30,635 nt of DNA, taken from assembly GCA_002372135.1 (NCBI GenBank), contig DFIN01000015.1, positions 16,295 through 46,929 of the forward strand. The letters are read 5' to 3'. Under the pieces are notes generated by a model. That model had not been told where the DNA came from. It worked only from the letters and a program-made list of their open reading frames with translations, and ran no database searches. Of this stretch, positions 15,063 to 23,421 are shown one piece after another (position 1 is the stretch's first letter; the number at the start of each line of letters is the position of its first letter). The translations under genes were made by a program, and so were the position numbers. The DNA comes from Bacteroidales bacterium UBA3696 (lineage in GTDB: Bacteria > Bacteroidota > Bacteroidia > Bacteroidales > Paludibacteraceae).

Positions 15063-16264
15063 TTAAATTTGCGTTTACCTCGTTTTTTGCCCACACGGCG
15101 ATTGGTAGACGGCTGATAAGGAGGCGGCGTCTCACCCAATTCGGGCGAAAGGGTCATTCGCTCCACATTTTTACGAAGAAACTTCTCAATCTTGTAGAAG
15201 TACCGTTGATCTTCCTTGCTCACGAGCGTGATGGCTGTTCCGCTGTTTTCGGCACGGGCTGTACGACCGATACGATGCACATAGTCCTCCGCATCTCGCG
15301 GCACATCGTAATTGATGACAAGCGGTATGTCGTCCACATCGATTCCGCGAGCCACGATGTCGGTGGCCACCAGCACGTCCACCTTGCCGTTCCGAAAGTC
15401 CAGCATCACCTGATCGCGCTCTTTCTGCTCGAGGTCGGCATGCATGGCGCGGGCATTAATATGTTTAAGGCTAAGGGCGTGGGTAAGGTCTTTGACACGC
15501 TGCTTCTTACCCGCAAACAGAATCACTTTTTTGAGCGACTTTTCGGTCAGCAGTTGAATCAGAAGGGGCGTTTTTTGTCCCTCATACACATCGGCAGCCA
15601 ACTGGCGGATGGTTTCCGGCGGGCGGCTAACGGCTATTTGCACTTCGGCGGGGTTATGCATGATAGCGCGGGCGAACTGACGGATATTAGTTGGCATCGT
15701 CGCCGAAAACATGATGGTTTGTCGGTCTTCAGGCAGACGTTTTACGATAGTCATTATATCGTCATAAAACCCCATATCCAACATTCGGTCCGCCTCATCC
15801 AAAATGAAATACTTAACCCCCGAAAAGTCCACGTCATAGATATTGATCAGGCTGATCAACCGCCCGGGAGTGGCGATGGCTATATCAGCCCCTTTCTGCA
15901 ATCCGGATACCTGGTTAGCCCATGCGCCGCCGTCATTGCCGCCATAGATAGGAACAGACGAAAAAGGCACATAGAACCCAAAGCCGTCCATCTGCTGGTC
16001 AATTTGTTGCGCCAACTCGCGCGTCGGAGCCATAATGATGGCATTCAGTTTGTTTTCGTCATGCCTATCGTACTGTAAGCGGGTGAGCAACGGAAGAATA
16101 TAAGCGGCGGTCTTGCCTGTGCCTGTTTGGGCACAACTGATTACATCTCTACCTTCTAATATAATCGGTATCGTTTTTTCCTGTACGGGGGTGCACCGGT
16201 CAAAATGCATATCCCACAAAGCGTCTAATACATCGTCGGAGAGGGGAAGTTCGTCAAAATACAT
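15044..16264 (-). CDS. DEAD-box RNA helicase (RhlE-like)
   Basis: The 406-residue protein carries the Q motif region (FDRCTPVQ), Walker A AQTGTGKT (45-52), PTREL (80-84), ATPGR (131-135), DEAD (156-159), SAT (187-189), VLVATDIVARGIDV (297-310) and HRIGRTAR (330-337). The C-terminal tail is basic (GKKRGKRKFNLHKSK) as in RhlE-type helicases of Bacteroidetes, which act in ribosome assembly and RNA turnover. It lies 16 nt downstream of the radical SAM gene and 33 nt before the DUF177 gene. Confidence 0.95.
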   Translation of the reverse strand: MYFDELPLSDDVLDALWDMHFDRCTPVQEKTIPIILEGRDVISCAQTGTGKTAAYILPLLTRLQYDRHDENKLNAIIMAPTRELAQQIDQQMDGFGFYVPFSSVPIYGGNDGGAWANQVSGLQKGADIAIATPGRLISLINIYDVDFSGVKYFILDEADRMLDMGFYDDIMTIVKRLPEDRQTIMFSATMPTNIRQFARAIMHNPAEVQIAVSRPPETIRQLAADVYEGQKTPLLIQLLTEKSLKKVILFAGKKQRVKDLTHALSLKHINARAMHADLEQKERDQVMLDFRNGKVDVLVATDIVARGIDVDDIPLVINYDVPRDAEDYVHRIGRTARAENSGTAITLVSKEDQRYFYKIEKFLRKNVERMTLSPELGETPPPYQPSTNRRVGKKRGKRKFNLHKSK

Positions 16265-16280
16265 AGTATAAGGTCGTGTT

Positions 16281-17039
16281 TTATGCGGATATTTCTACAT
16301 CATATCCTTTTTGTATAAGGGGTGCCGCAATCTCTTCCATACGACTACGGGCAATCTTTTCAAGGGTCGGAACGGGTGTTTGGCGGTCTATGACATACAT
16401 CATTATTTTTCGTGGCCTGAGTTGTTCTACCACATCATACCATGCCTGCACCTCTTCTTCTGTCGTATTATCTATTATTTGCCCGTCGTGCGTACCTTTG
16501 AGGAAACAGGTTTGCAGCGTGAAATTGCCGTGGAAAGTTTGCAGCAACTCCACAATTCGTTGCACAGTCAGGTCTTTATTCACCGGGCAGTCAATCCGGC
16601 GCATCGTGTCGTCAAAAGCCGAGTCAAGTTTAAGAATACGCTGGTCGGCTTTAAGCAAAGCGGTATGCACATCTTGCCGCGCCAGTTGCGTGGAGTTGCT
16701 CAGCACACACACCTGCGCCTCAGGACAGTAGCGGTCGCGCAAAGCACATGTATCGTCTATAATACCCGCAAAATCGGGGTGCAGCGTCGGTTCGCCATTA
16801 CCCGAAAAAGTGAGCACATCAGGCGGGGTCGTCATTTGCTGCAAAGCAGCCTCCAATTCTCTTTTAACCTGCTCACGCGCGGGCAGTACGGGATGTAACA
16901 CGGGCGTATTGAAGCCACACTCGCAATAAACACAATCAAAAGTACATATCTTTTGCTCCGTAGGCATCAGGTTGATACCTAACGATACACCCAAACGGCG
17001 AGAATGAATAGGACCGTAAACAATGGAAGAAAATAACAT
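16281..17039 (-). CDS. radical SAM protein of the COG0731 type
   Basis: The 252-residue protein has the iron-sulfur motif CTFDCVYC (C32, C36, C39) preceded by SRRLGVSLGINLMP, then TFSGNGEPTLHPDF, a SAM-binding GNGEP block, and VLSNSTQL. These mark the group of short radical SAM proteins annotated as Fe-S oxidoreductases related to wybutosine-type enzymes. The substrate is unknown. It starts 13 nt after dnaG and belongs to the same minus-strand run. Confidence 0.9.
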   Translation of the reverse strand: MLFSSIVYGPIHSRRLGVSLGINLMPTEQKICTFDCVYCECGFNTPVLHPVLPAREQVKRELEAALQQMTTPPDVLTFSGNGEPTLHPDFAGIIDDTCALRDRYCPEAQVCVLSNSTQLARQDVHTALLKADQRILKLDSAFDDTMRRIDCPVNKDLTVQRIVELLQTFHGNFTLQTCFLKGTHDGQIIDNTTEEEVQAWYDVVEQLRPRKIMMYVIDRQTPVPTLEKIARSRMEEIAAPLIQKGYDVEISA

Positions 17040-17052
17040 GATATCTATCTAT

Positions 17053-19080
17053 TTATGTCGTGATACGATTGCCGAGCGACTTATTGATTTGCGCCCGAAT
17101 CAACAGCAATTGGTTTTGCTGCATGAGCAAATCTTCTTGCTCAGCAATGGGACTATGGTTGGCTTGTGCTTTACCTATTTGCACTTGCAACTCGTCCAAA
17201 CGAAGATTAACGAGATTAAACTTGAGTTCCAGCAACAACTGAATAATACGATTGATTAACCCCTCGGAATCTTCCTGCTCCACTTCTGCCGCCACTACAT
17301 TTTCCGAGATGTACTGCTTGCTGAAAATACGGCTTAGCGGATACGGATCTGCCAACAATTCAATGGCCAATTGACTGAGTTGAGGGTCGCTATGGAATTG
17401 GAAATATTTTTTCGGGTCGAAATTCGGGTCATCTATGTTCGCCTCATATTCGTTGACCAATTGCTGATAGACAGAATTAGGCATCACGATAGCGTCTTGC
17501 CTGAGTTGCCCGATAATATACTCTGCAGCCGTTACTACATGCCCGTCTTCAAGGGTATAAAGCGGTTTGTTTCCATCGCGCACGAGCACCTGCAAAAGGT
17601 TGCGATAGTTAGCATCTAACTGGTTCAGTCTTTGCTTTGTTCGCAGGTCGCTTTGGTTATACATCAGCGACGGATCCACGACCTGCGGCGCCTCTACATC
17701 CATCTGTCGGTCTTCGGCAGACGGTGTGTCTTTTTTTTGCAATTTGTCGTCCAAGTACTGCTTACGCTGGCGTGTCATGGCTCGTTGCAGGGCTTGTTCG
17801 CTGCTTCCTGACAACTGCGCGCAAAGACGGATATGCTCGCTTCGCTTGACCAATTCGGGTTCAAGAGCAATGGAACGCAGGATGTCTGTCAATGCCTTTG
17901 AACGTTGGATAGGGTCTTGCGCCGCTTCACCAAGCAGCAGGGAGGCTTTGAAGTGTATAAAGTCGGTGGTATGTGTGCGTATATAGTCAATCAGAGCCGC
18001 AGCATCCATACTTCGGGCAAACGAGTCCGGGTCGTGCCCGTCCGGCAATAGCAGAACTTGCACGTTCATGCCTTCCTCCAAAATCATGTCTATTCCTCTC
18101 AACGCAGCATGAATGCCGGCGGCATCGCCATCGTAGATAACCGTTATATTACCCGTGAACCGGTGGATAAGACGCACTTGCTCTTTGGTCAGTGCCGTAC
18201 CGCCACTGGACACCACGTTCTGTATGCCCGCCTGATAGAAAGAGAGCACGTCCATCTGCCCCTCTACCAAGTAGCATCGGTCCTCGCGGGCTATCGACTG
18301 CTTGGCTTGAAATATACCATACAACTCGCGCGTTTTGGAATAGATGATCGAATCGGGTGAATTGACATATTTACCCGTATTCTCTTTCTGCCTGAGTATG
18401 CGTCCGGCAAAAGCCACCGTCTTGCCCGATAAAGTAAAAATAGGGAACATCACACGGTCGCGGAAACGGTCATAGAGCCGCCCGTCGTCCGTTTTACCTA
18501 CCAAACCGGTACCGATACCCGTATCCGTATTGCTAATCAGAAATGTCTCTTGGAAGTTCTTCTTTTTCAGTGCCTCAGTCAGCGGATTGCCTTTGGCAGG
18601 CGAATAGCCGAGTTGGAAACGACGGATCGTTTCTTCCCGCAACCCCCTTTCGCGAAAATAACTGAGCCCGATAGCCTGCCCCTCAGCATGGTTCCACAAT
18701 TGGTCTTGAAACCATTGGTTGGCAAACTCATTGACCACAAACATGGACTCACGATCGTCTTGCTGCTGCTTTTCCTCTTGCGTCATCTCGCGCTCCTCAA
18801 TGGGTATGCCATAACGCTTGGCAAGCATCCGTAGCGCATCGGGATAGGAGCACTGCTCTATTTCCATCAGGAAAGAAGCCGCATGACCCGACTTGCCGCA
18901 ACCAAAACACTTATAGATACCCTTGGAAGGAGACACCGTGAAACTACCCGTTTTCTCCGTATGAAACGGACATAGACCGATCAAGTTCGCTCCTCTCTTC
19001 TTGAGCGAGACATACTGACTGACCACATCTTCAATGCGAGTGGCAGAAAATATACGATCTATGGTATCGCGTGGAATCAT
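17053..19080 (-). CDS. dnaG: DNA primase
   Basis: The 675-residue primase has the N-terminal zinc finger CPFH...CFGC (C37, H40, C58, C61), the catalytic core with the RNAP-basic motif region (GRLYDRFRDRVMFPI) and a TOPRIM fold with CYLVEGQMDVLSFYQ (Glu) and VIYDGDAAG (Asp pair). The C-terminal 230 residues are the more variable helicase-interacting part. It synthesises RNA primers at the replication fork. The start overlaps the end of ribD by 4 nt (ATGA type), so they are coupled. Confidence 0.97.
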   Translation of the reverse strand: MIPRDTIDRIFSATRIEDVVSQYVSLKKRGANLIGLCPFHTEKTGSFTVSPSKGIYKCFGCGKSGHAASFLMEIEQCSYPDALRMLAKRYGIPIEEREMTQEEKQQQDDRESMFVVNEFANQWFQDQLWNHAEGQAIGLSYFRERGLREETIRRFQLGYSPAKGNPLTEALKKKNFQETFLISNTDTGIGTGLVGKTDDGRLYDRFRDRVMFPIFTLSGKTVAFAGRILRQKENTGKYVNSPDSIIYSKTRELYGIFQAKQSIAREDRCYLVEGQMDVLSFYQAGIQNVVSSGGTALTKEQVRLIHRFTGNITVIYDGDAAGIHAALRGIDMILEEGMNVQVLLLPDGHDPDSFARSMDAAALIDYIRTHTTDFIHFKASLLLGEAAQDPIQRSKALTDILRSIALEPELVKRSEHIRLCAQLSGSSEQALQRAMTRQRKQYLDDKLQKKDTPSAEDRQMDVEAPQVVDPSLMYNQSDLRTKQRLNQLDANYRNLLQVLVRDGNKPLYTLEDGHVVTAAEYIIGQLRQDAIVMPNSVYQQLVNEYEANIDDPNFDPKKYFQFHSDPQLSQLAIELLADPYPLSRIFSKQYISENVVAAEVEQEDSEGLINRIIQLLLELKFNLVNLRLDELQVQIGKAQANHSPIAEQEDLLMQQNQLLLIRAQINKSLGNRITT

Positions 19081-20156
19081 GCTAATTGCGGCGGCAAAGG
19101 TAATTCATCCGTTTGACTACGGCAATACGTATATAGTTTATGCCCTTGAATGGTCATTTGCTCCGTCAAGATGCAATCCATAGCGGCAGGTTGATCCATA
19201 GGGAAAAGCGGAGCAGGTACCCCCTCACCTATTTTCACAGGAGCAACCTCTATATGCACTTCGTCCCATATCCCCGACCTAAAAATAGTGTCCAACCACA
19301 TTTTGCCGCCCTCTACGAGCAGTGAGTGAACGCCCCGCGAAGCAAGGTCTTGAAGAATAAACTCCCAGTCGGTGTTCTGCTCATAGACAAGGGTCTGACT
19401 ATCGTTCGAAAAGATGCGAAACGAACGGGGAACGACATGGTGCCTGTCAGGAAGAACACGGATAGGATTACGCCCTGCCCAACGCGTGGTAAGAAGGCGC
19501 GGATTGTCCATCAGCGCGGTTCGTGTTCCCACCATAATAGCCATATTCTCAGCACGTATCTGATGAACCAACTGCTTCGTAACCGGACTTGAGATAACTA
19601 ACGGCTGATGGCAAGCCTCAGAGCCGTCAAGAGAACGGATACGGTCTATAAAACCATCTGCTGTTTGTGCCCACTTGAGCGTTACATAGGGTCTATGCTT
19701 CTCGTGAAGACAAAGGAAACGCCTATTGAGCCGACGACATTCCGCTTCACAGACTCCTACCTCCACTTCCACACCTGCCTCTCGCAGCATTTGCACACCT
19801 CTGCCGCTGACTTGAGGATTAGGGTCCAACTGCCCGATAACCACACGAGGTATGCGTTTTTCAATGAGTAAACGGGCGCAAGGGGGCGTCTTACCATAAT
19901 GACTGCACGGTTCAAGGCTGACATAGAGCGTACAATCATCAAACGAGGTAATGCCTTTCTCCTCGGCTTGGCGAATACAATTCACCTCAGCATGAGGACC
20001 GCCAAACTGACGATGCCACCCCTCTGCAACTATATCCCCCGTCGCATTCACCAAAACCGCCCCAACCATCGGATTAGGAGCTACGTAATATTCACCCAAG
20101 CGCGCTAATTGTAAGCAACGCTGCATGTATGGAATAGGGTCTGACTGTTTTTTCAC
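19077..20156 (-). CDS. ribD: bifunctional riboflavin biosynthesis deaminase/reductase RibD
   Basis: The N-terminal deaminase has the zinc ligands in GGPHAEVNC (H55, E57) and EPCSHYGKTPPC (C84, C93). The C-terminal reductase begins near residue 157 with RPYVTLKWAQTADGFIDR and contains SLLVEGGKMWLDTIF. It deaminates and then reduces the pyrimidine intermediate in riboflavin synthesis. The start used is GTG at 20156; an ATG ten codons downstream (MQRCLQLARLG) fits the family N-terminus and is a real alternative. The gene follows the histidine kinase gene by 17 nt. Confidence 0.94.
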   Translation of the reverse strand: MKKQSDPIPYMQRCLQLARLGEYYVAPNPMVGAVLVNATGDIVAEGWHRQFGGPHAEVNCIRQAEEKGITSFDDCTLYVSLEPCSHYGKTPPCARLLIEKRIPRVVIGQLDPNPQVSGRGVQMLREAGVEVEVGVCEAECRRLNRRFLCLHEKHRPYVTLKWAQTADGFIDRIRSLDGSEACHQPLVISSPVTKQLVHQIRAENMAIMVGTRTALMDNPRLLTTRWAGRNPIRVLPDRHHVVPRSFRIFSNDSQTLVYEQNTDWEFILQDLASRGVHSLLVEGGKMWLDTIFRSGIWDEVHIEVAPVKIGEGVPAPLFPMDQPAAMDCILTEQMTIQGHKLYTYCRSQTDELPLPPQLA

Positions 20157-20200
20157 GGTTGTTTAACAGTTATTTAACGATTGTTTAACGGTTGTTTGAG
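20157..20200. repeat. 4 x 11-nt tandem repeat spanning the kinase stop codon and the ribD upstream region
   Basis: Units GGTTGTTTAAC, AGTTATTTAAC, GATTGTTTAAC and GGTTGTTTGAG follow without gaps. On the minus strand they encode the last kinase residues KQPLNNR and its stop (20174-20176) and then fill the gap up to the ribD GTG. Copy number would alter the kinase C-terminus and the kinase-ribD spacing. Confidence 0.88.
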
Positions 20201-22177
20201 GGTGATAAAGAAGGTCGTTCCTTTTTGCCCGGTCTCAAAGCGGATAGACCCGTCGCAACTCTCCACTATGTTGCGGGAGATAGCCAACCCAAGTCCCGTC
20301 CCATACGATTTGGTGGTAAAATTGGGTACAAATATCCTGTCTTGTATTTCTTCGGGAATACCGCCGGCATTGTCGGAAAAGGAGATTACCACCTGGCCGT
20401 CTTCTTGCTTAAGCATCACTATCACATCCCCGTCAGTTCGACCGTCTAACGCTTGTAGGGCATTGCGCAATATATTGGTAAAAACAAGTTGAATCTGCTC
20501 TTTGTCCGCCCATGCCATAACGCCCTCATTCGGACCGACATAACGAATGGGAATATGCTGCTCGTTCGCGCTCATCAACTCGATGACCCGCGTCAGTTTA
20601 TCCGCCACATCCACCTCGCTGACACTCACCTCCGGCATCTTGGCGAAGGACGAGAAAGAGGTGGCTATATGGCTCATATTATCTATTTGCTCAATGAGCA
20701 TACGGGCTGACTTGTCAAAATAGGTCTCAAAACGCTCTGTTCCTTTAGCACGTTGCAGCTGCTGTAAGGTCAGTTTCATGGGAGTGAGCGAATTATTGAT
20801 TTCGTGAGCCACTTGCCGTGCCATCGTACGCCAAGCCCCTTCCCGCTCACTGCGTATCAACCGGCGAGACGCATTTTCCACCTCCTCCACCATCTCATTG
20901 TAACGTTGCACCAACTCACCCACCTCGTCATGATAGGCATACTCAATTCGGCGAGCATGCTTACCCAAACGGAACTGCTGCATGTTTTGGGCTATTCGGC
21001 GAATGGGCTTGACCAACAGTGAAGATATATAGGAAGACAAAATGAACGCCAAAAAGAGTGCTATCAGATAAGCAGGTAGCAGACGCGCAAGAAAACGGTC
21101 AACCTCCAAATCCATCTCATCTTCCGACAAGAATGAAGGAACCCCTATATAACCTATCGGCAATCCTGCCCCATTGACAAACTCCGTATAAGATGCCAAA
21201 TAACGCACCTGACTGAGATACTCATAGCGAGTGCAAGTATGCCCCTCCGCCGAAAAAACGGCAGGAGCAATGCACGTGGAAAGAAGACCATCTTCAAACA
21301 ACTGCGGAGTACTACTCCCTACCAATTGTCCCTGCAAATCATACGCATGAATGTCCACACCATACGTATAGGCTATATCCCGTAAATCTATATTGAGAGC
21401 CTCCGTCTTGCTGCTATCCAAACGCACATCCCAATAGTAAAGATACTGAAGAGAGGTGCGGATGTAGCGGCACTTGTCTTGGAGCAATTGCTGCTGCTGA
21501 CGGGCATAACGACGCCGCACATACGATACCGACATGGCAAATATATAGATAAGGCTCACCAATATAGTCAGCACAAACAGATATTGCAACTTCGACTGCA
21601 AACCCATATTGCGAAAACCGCGCTTATGAATGAGCCAACCTATCCCGAATCCGAATAAAGACACAAATAGCAGCAGACTGACAAAATAAAACACGCGCAC
21701 ACGCTGCTTGGCTTGCTGCCAGAACGTCTGCTCTGCCTTGCGGTGTGTCATCAACGGGCGATAAGAAAAACTCTCGGACAAAATATCCGGATCTACTTCA
21801 TTCCACTCCGTCGGAACAACAACCCAAACACCTAATACTCCTACCCTTTTCCACTTACTCCAGCCTGAGGCATTCGCAAATCGTGTCTGCTGCCATTCGG
21901 CATTTGTCGGATGAGCAATACCTGAAAGGTTCAGCCGATTGTCCGACCAAAAAATCAACCGATTCTCGTTAAAAATATAGAAATAGATTCCCTCCTCGCG
22001 GGTAGTGATTTCCACGATGGAATCAATCGGATGCGACTGTTGCAAGCACAATGCCAATTGCTCCAACTGGACATCCGCTCGCACCATCTTCTCCTCTACC
22101 GATGTTTGCTTGCCGGTACAAGCCATCAGCACCCAGCCCAAAAGAATCAGCCATATTGTGTATCTCAGTCCTTTCAT
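20174..22177 (-). CDS. NtrY-like sensor histidine kinase with lipoprotein-like N-terminus
   Basis: The 667-residue protein starts with a signal ending in LMAC (C20), a plausible lipobox. An extracytoplasmic part follows (21-160), then membrane segments at about 163-184 and 197-220, a second sensor region (221-365), a third membrane segment (367-389), HAMP (390-440), HisKA with QVAHEINNSLTPMK (H458), and HATPase with NILRNALQAL, DNAGGIP and GTGLGLAIS. If acylated, the N-terminus would sit on the periplasmic face, which agrees with three further crossings leading to a cytoplasmic kinase. No response regulator gene is next to it. It follows the DUF6850 gene by 20 nt and precedes ribD by 17 nt. 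Its last codons come from an 11-nt repeat. Confidence 0.9.
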   Translation of the reverse strand: MKGLRYTIWLILLGWVLMACTGKQTSVEEKMVRADVQLEQLALCLQQSHPIDSIVEITTREEGIYFYIFNENRLIFWSDNRLNLSGIAHPTNAEWQQTRFANASGWSKWKRVGVLGVWVVVPTEWNEVDPDILSESFSYRPLMTHRKAEQTFWQQAKQRVRVFYFVSLLLFVSLFGFGIGWLIHKRGFRNMGLQSKLQYLFVLTILVSLIYIFAMSVSYVRRRYARQQQQLLQDKCRYIRTSLQYLYYWDVRLDSSKTEALNIDLRDIAYTYGVDIHAYDLQGQLVGSSTPQLFEDGLLSTCIAPAVFSAEGHTCTRYEYLSQVRYLASYTEFVNGAGLPIGYIGVPSFLSEDEMDLEVDRFLARLLPAYLIALFLAFILSSYISSLLVKPIRRIAQNMQQFRLGKHARRIEYAYHDEVGELVQRYNEMVEEVENASRRLIRSEREGAWRTMARQVAHEINNSLTPMKLTLQQLQRAKGTERFETYFDKSARMLIEQIDNMSHIATSFSSFAKMPEVSVSEVDVADKLTRVIELMSANEQHIPIRYVGPNEGVMAWADKEQIQLVFTNILRNALQALDGRTDGDVIVMLKQEDGQVVISFSDNAGGIPEEIQDRIFVPNFTTKSYGTGLGLAISRNIVESCDGSIRFETGQKGTTFFITLKQPLNNR

Positions 22178-22197
22178 TCTGCGGCAAGAATATGCTA

Positions 22198-23409
22198 CTA
22201 AAAACTAATGCCTGTGGCAAGAGCCGTCAGCCAAGTATAACGACTGGTGGTATGAAAAAAGGTATATTCGGCTTGCGTTCGTACAAACCATTGATACCGT
22301 CCGCGCAACGGAAAAGCATATCGCAAAGATAACGCCGCATCGGTATGATGAGATGTCAAATCAGAAGCCAAATCAGTAAATAACGGATTAGCAGAAAGTG
22401 TAGTAACACTCTGCTTATACGTATAAACCACCTCACCGGCTGCGGTCAATTGCCCGAAAGGCAACATCGCGGTATAAGAACCGGAAGCCCCCAATATCCA
22501 ATCGTTCTGCGCATACGTCGTTCGCGCTGCTAACGGATAGTAGTAACTATTGGCCACCTCGCCATACAATTGCTGCTTGCCGCGACGAAGATTCACCCCA
22601 CCTTGCAACATCACCTGCCAATGCTTTTGCCGATAACCCGCCTCCAACGCTACTTGATGCACGGTCAGTGTTCCTAACGGGAAATACGTATTATCCAACA
22701 ACTCCTTGGTGGTAGCATCATACTGATAACTAAGTGTAGCCGCCCACCCGTTTGATGTAGGAGTGAGCCATAACGCAGATTGAGCCCCCCAACCATGATA
22801 ATAGGCTTGTTTTTGACTACCCGTGAAACGGCTATAGTCCGCACTTGGCGTTACCAAATGGTAAATAAGTGCTTCGCCTAATTCGGAATAGAACTTCATC
22901 GTATTTGTCTGCTTATAGCGCCCCGCACCTATTGTCCCGCCTATGGCATAACCTCCCGCCACATACGCTGCCGAACCTTGCAAACCCATATCCGCCACCT
23001 TATTGTTCGGACGCGGATCCACCTCACGATAGGACTGCAAAGCCCGAAAAGAAAGAGAAACACCCCACATAAAACGGGGCAAAAGCATCCGATACCCGCC
23101 ACGAAAATAGTAACGCTCCGTACGCATACCTCCTCCCACCGTATCACAAGTCAAGTAAGGATAAACCTTCTCCCAATCGGCATTCTCCACCCAACGATTA
23201 CCACGGCTCTGGTTCCACGTATAGGAAGCCTCACCATATACGCGATGACGCGAACTAATGTCATACACCGACTGTGCCCCAACCGCAAAACCGGCATTCT
23301 GCGTACCGCTCAGAGACATCGTCGCCTGACCGAAATGTCCCTGCACATAAGCCTCCGTAGAAGCCGTATCGGATAACAACGTGGAGATAAAAAGCAACAA
23401 CAAACACAT
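22198..23409 (-). CDS. outer-membrane beta-barrel protein, DUF6850-like
   Basis: The 403-residue protein has a short signal peptide (MCLLLLFISTLLSDTASTEA) and then alternating aromatic-rich strands (RVYGEASYTWNQS, WAATLSYQYDATTKE, HQVALEAGYRQKHWQ) ending in ALATGISF, a typical barrel C-terminus with terminal Phe. I recognise it as the DUF6850 type usually found beside DUF4876 genes in Bacteroidetes, though this is from memory of the pairing. It starts 12 nt after the DUF4876 gene and belongs to the same transcript. Its cargo is not known. Confidence 0.75.
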   Translation of the reverse strand: MCLLLLFISTLLSDTASTEAYVQGHFGQATMSLSGTQNAGFAVGAQSVYDISSRHRVYGEASYTWNQSRGNRWVENADWEKVYPYLTCDTVGGGMRTERYYFRGGYRMLLPRFMWGVSLSFRALQSYREVDPRPNNKVADMGLQGSAAYVAGGYAIGGTIGAGRYKQTNTMKFYSELGEALIYHLVTPSADYSRFTGSQKQAYYHGWGAQSALWLTPTSNGWAATLSYQYDATTKELLDNTYFPLGTLTVHQVALEAGYRQKHWQVMLQGGVNLRRGKQQLYGEVANSYYYPLAARTTYAQNDWILGASGSYTAMLPFGQLTAAGEVVYTYKQSVTTLSANPLFTDLASDLTSHHTDAALSLRYAFPLRGRYQWFVRTQAEYTFFHTTSRYTWLTALATGISF

Positions 23410-23421
23410 ACCGCCTCCGCT

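Noticed and set aside
15056..16078. A 340-codon plus-strand open frame antisense to the DEAD-box helicase
   Set aside because: All helicase motifs are in order on the minus strand, so the plus-strand frame is a shadow.
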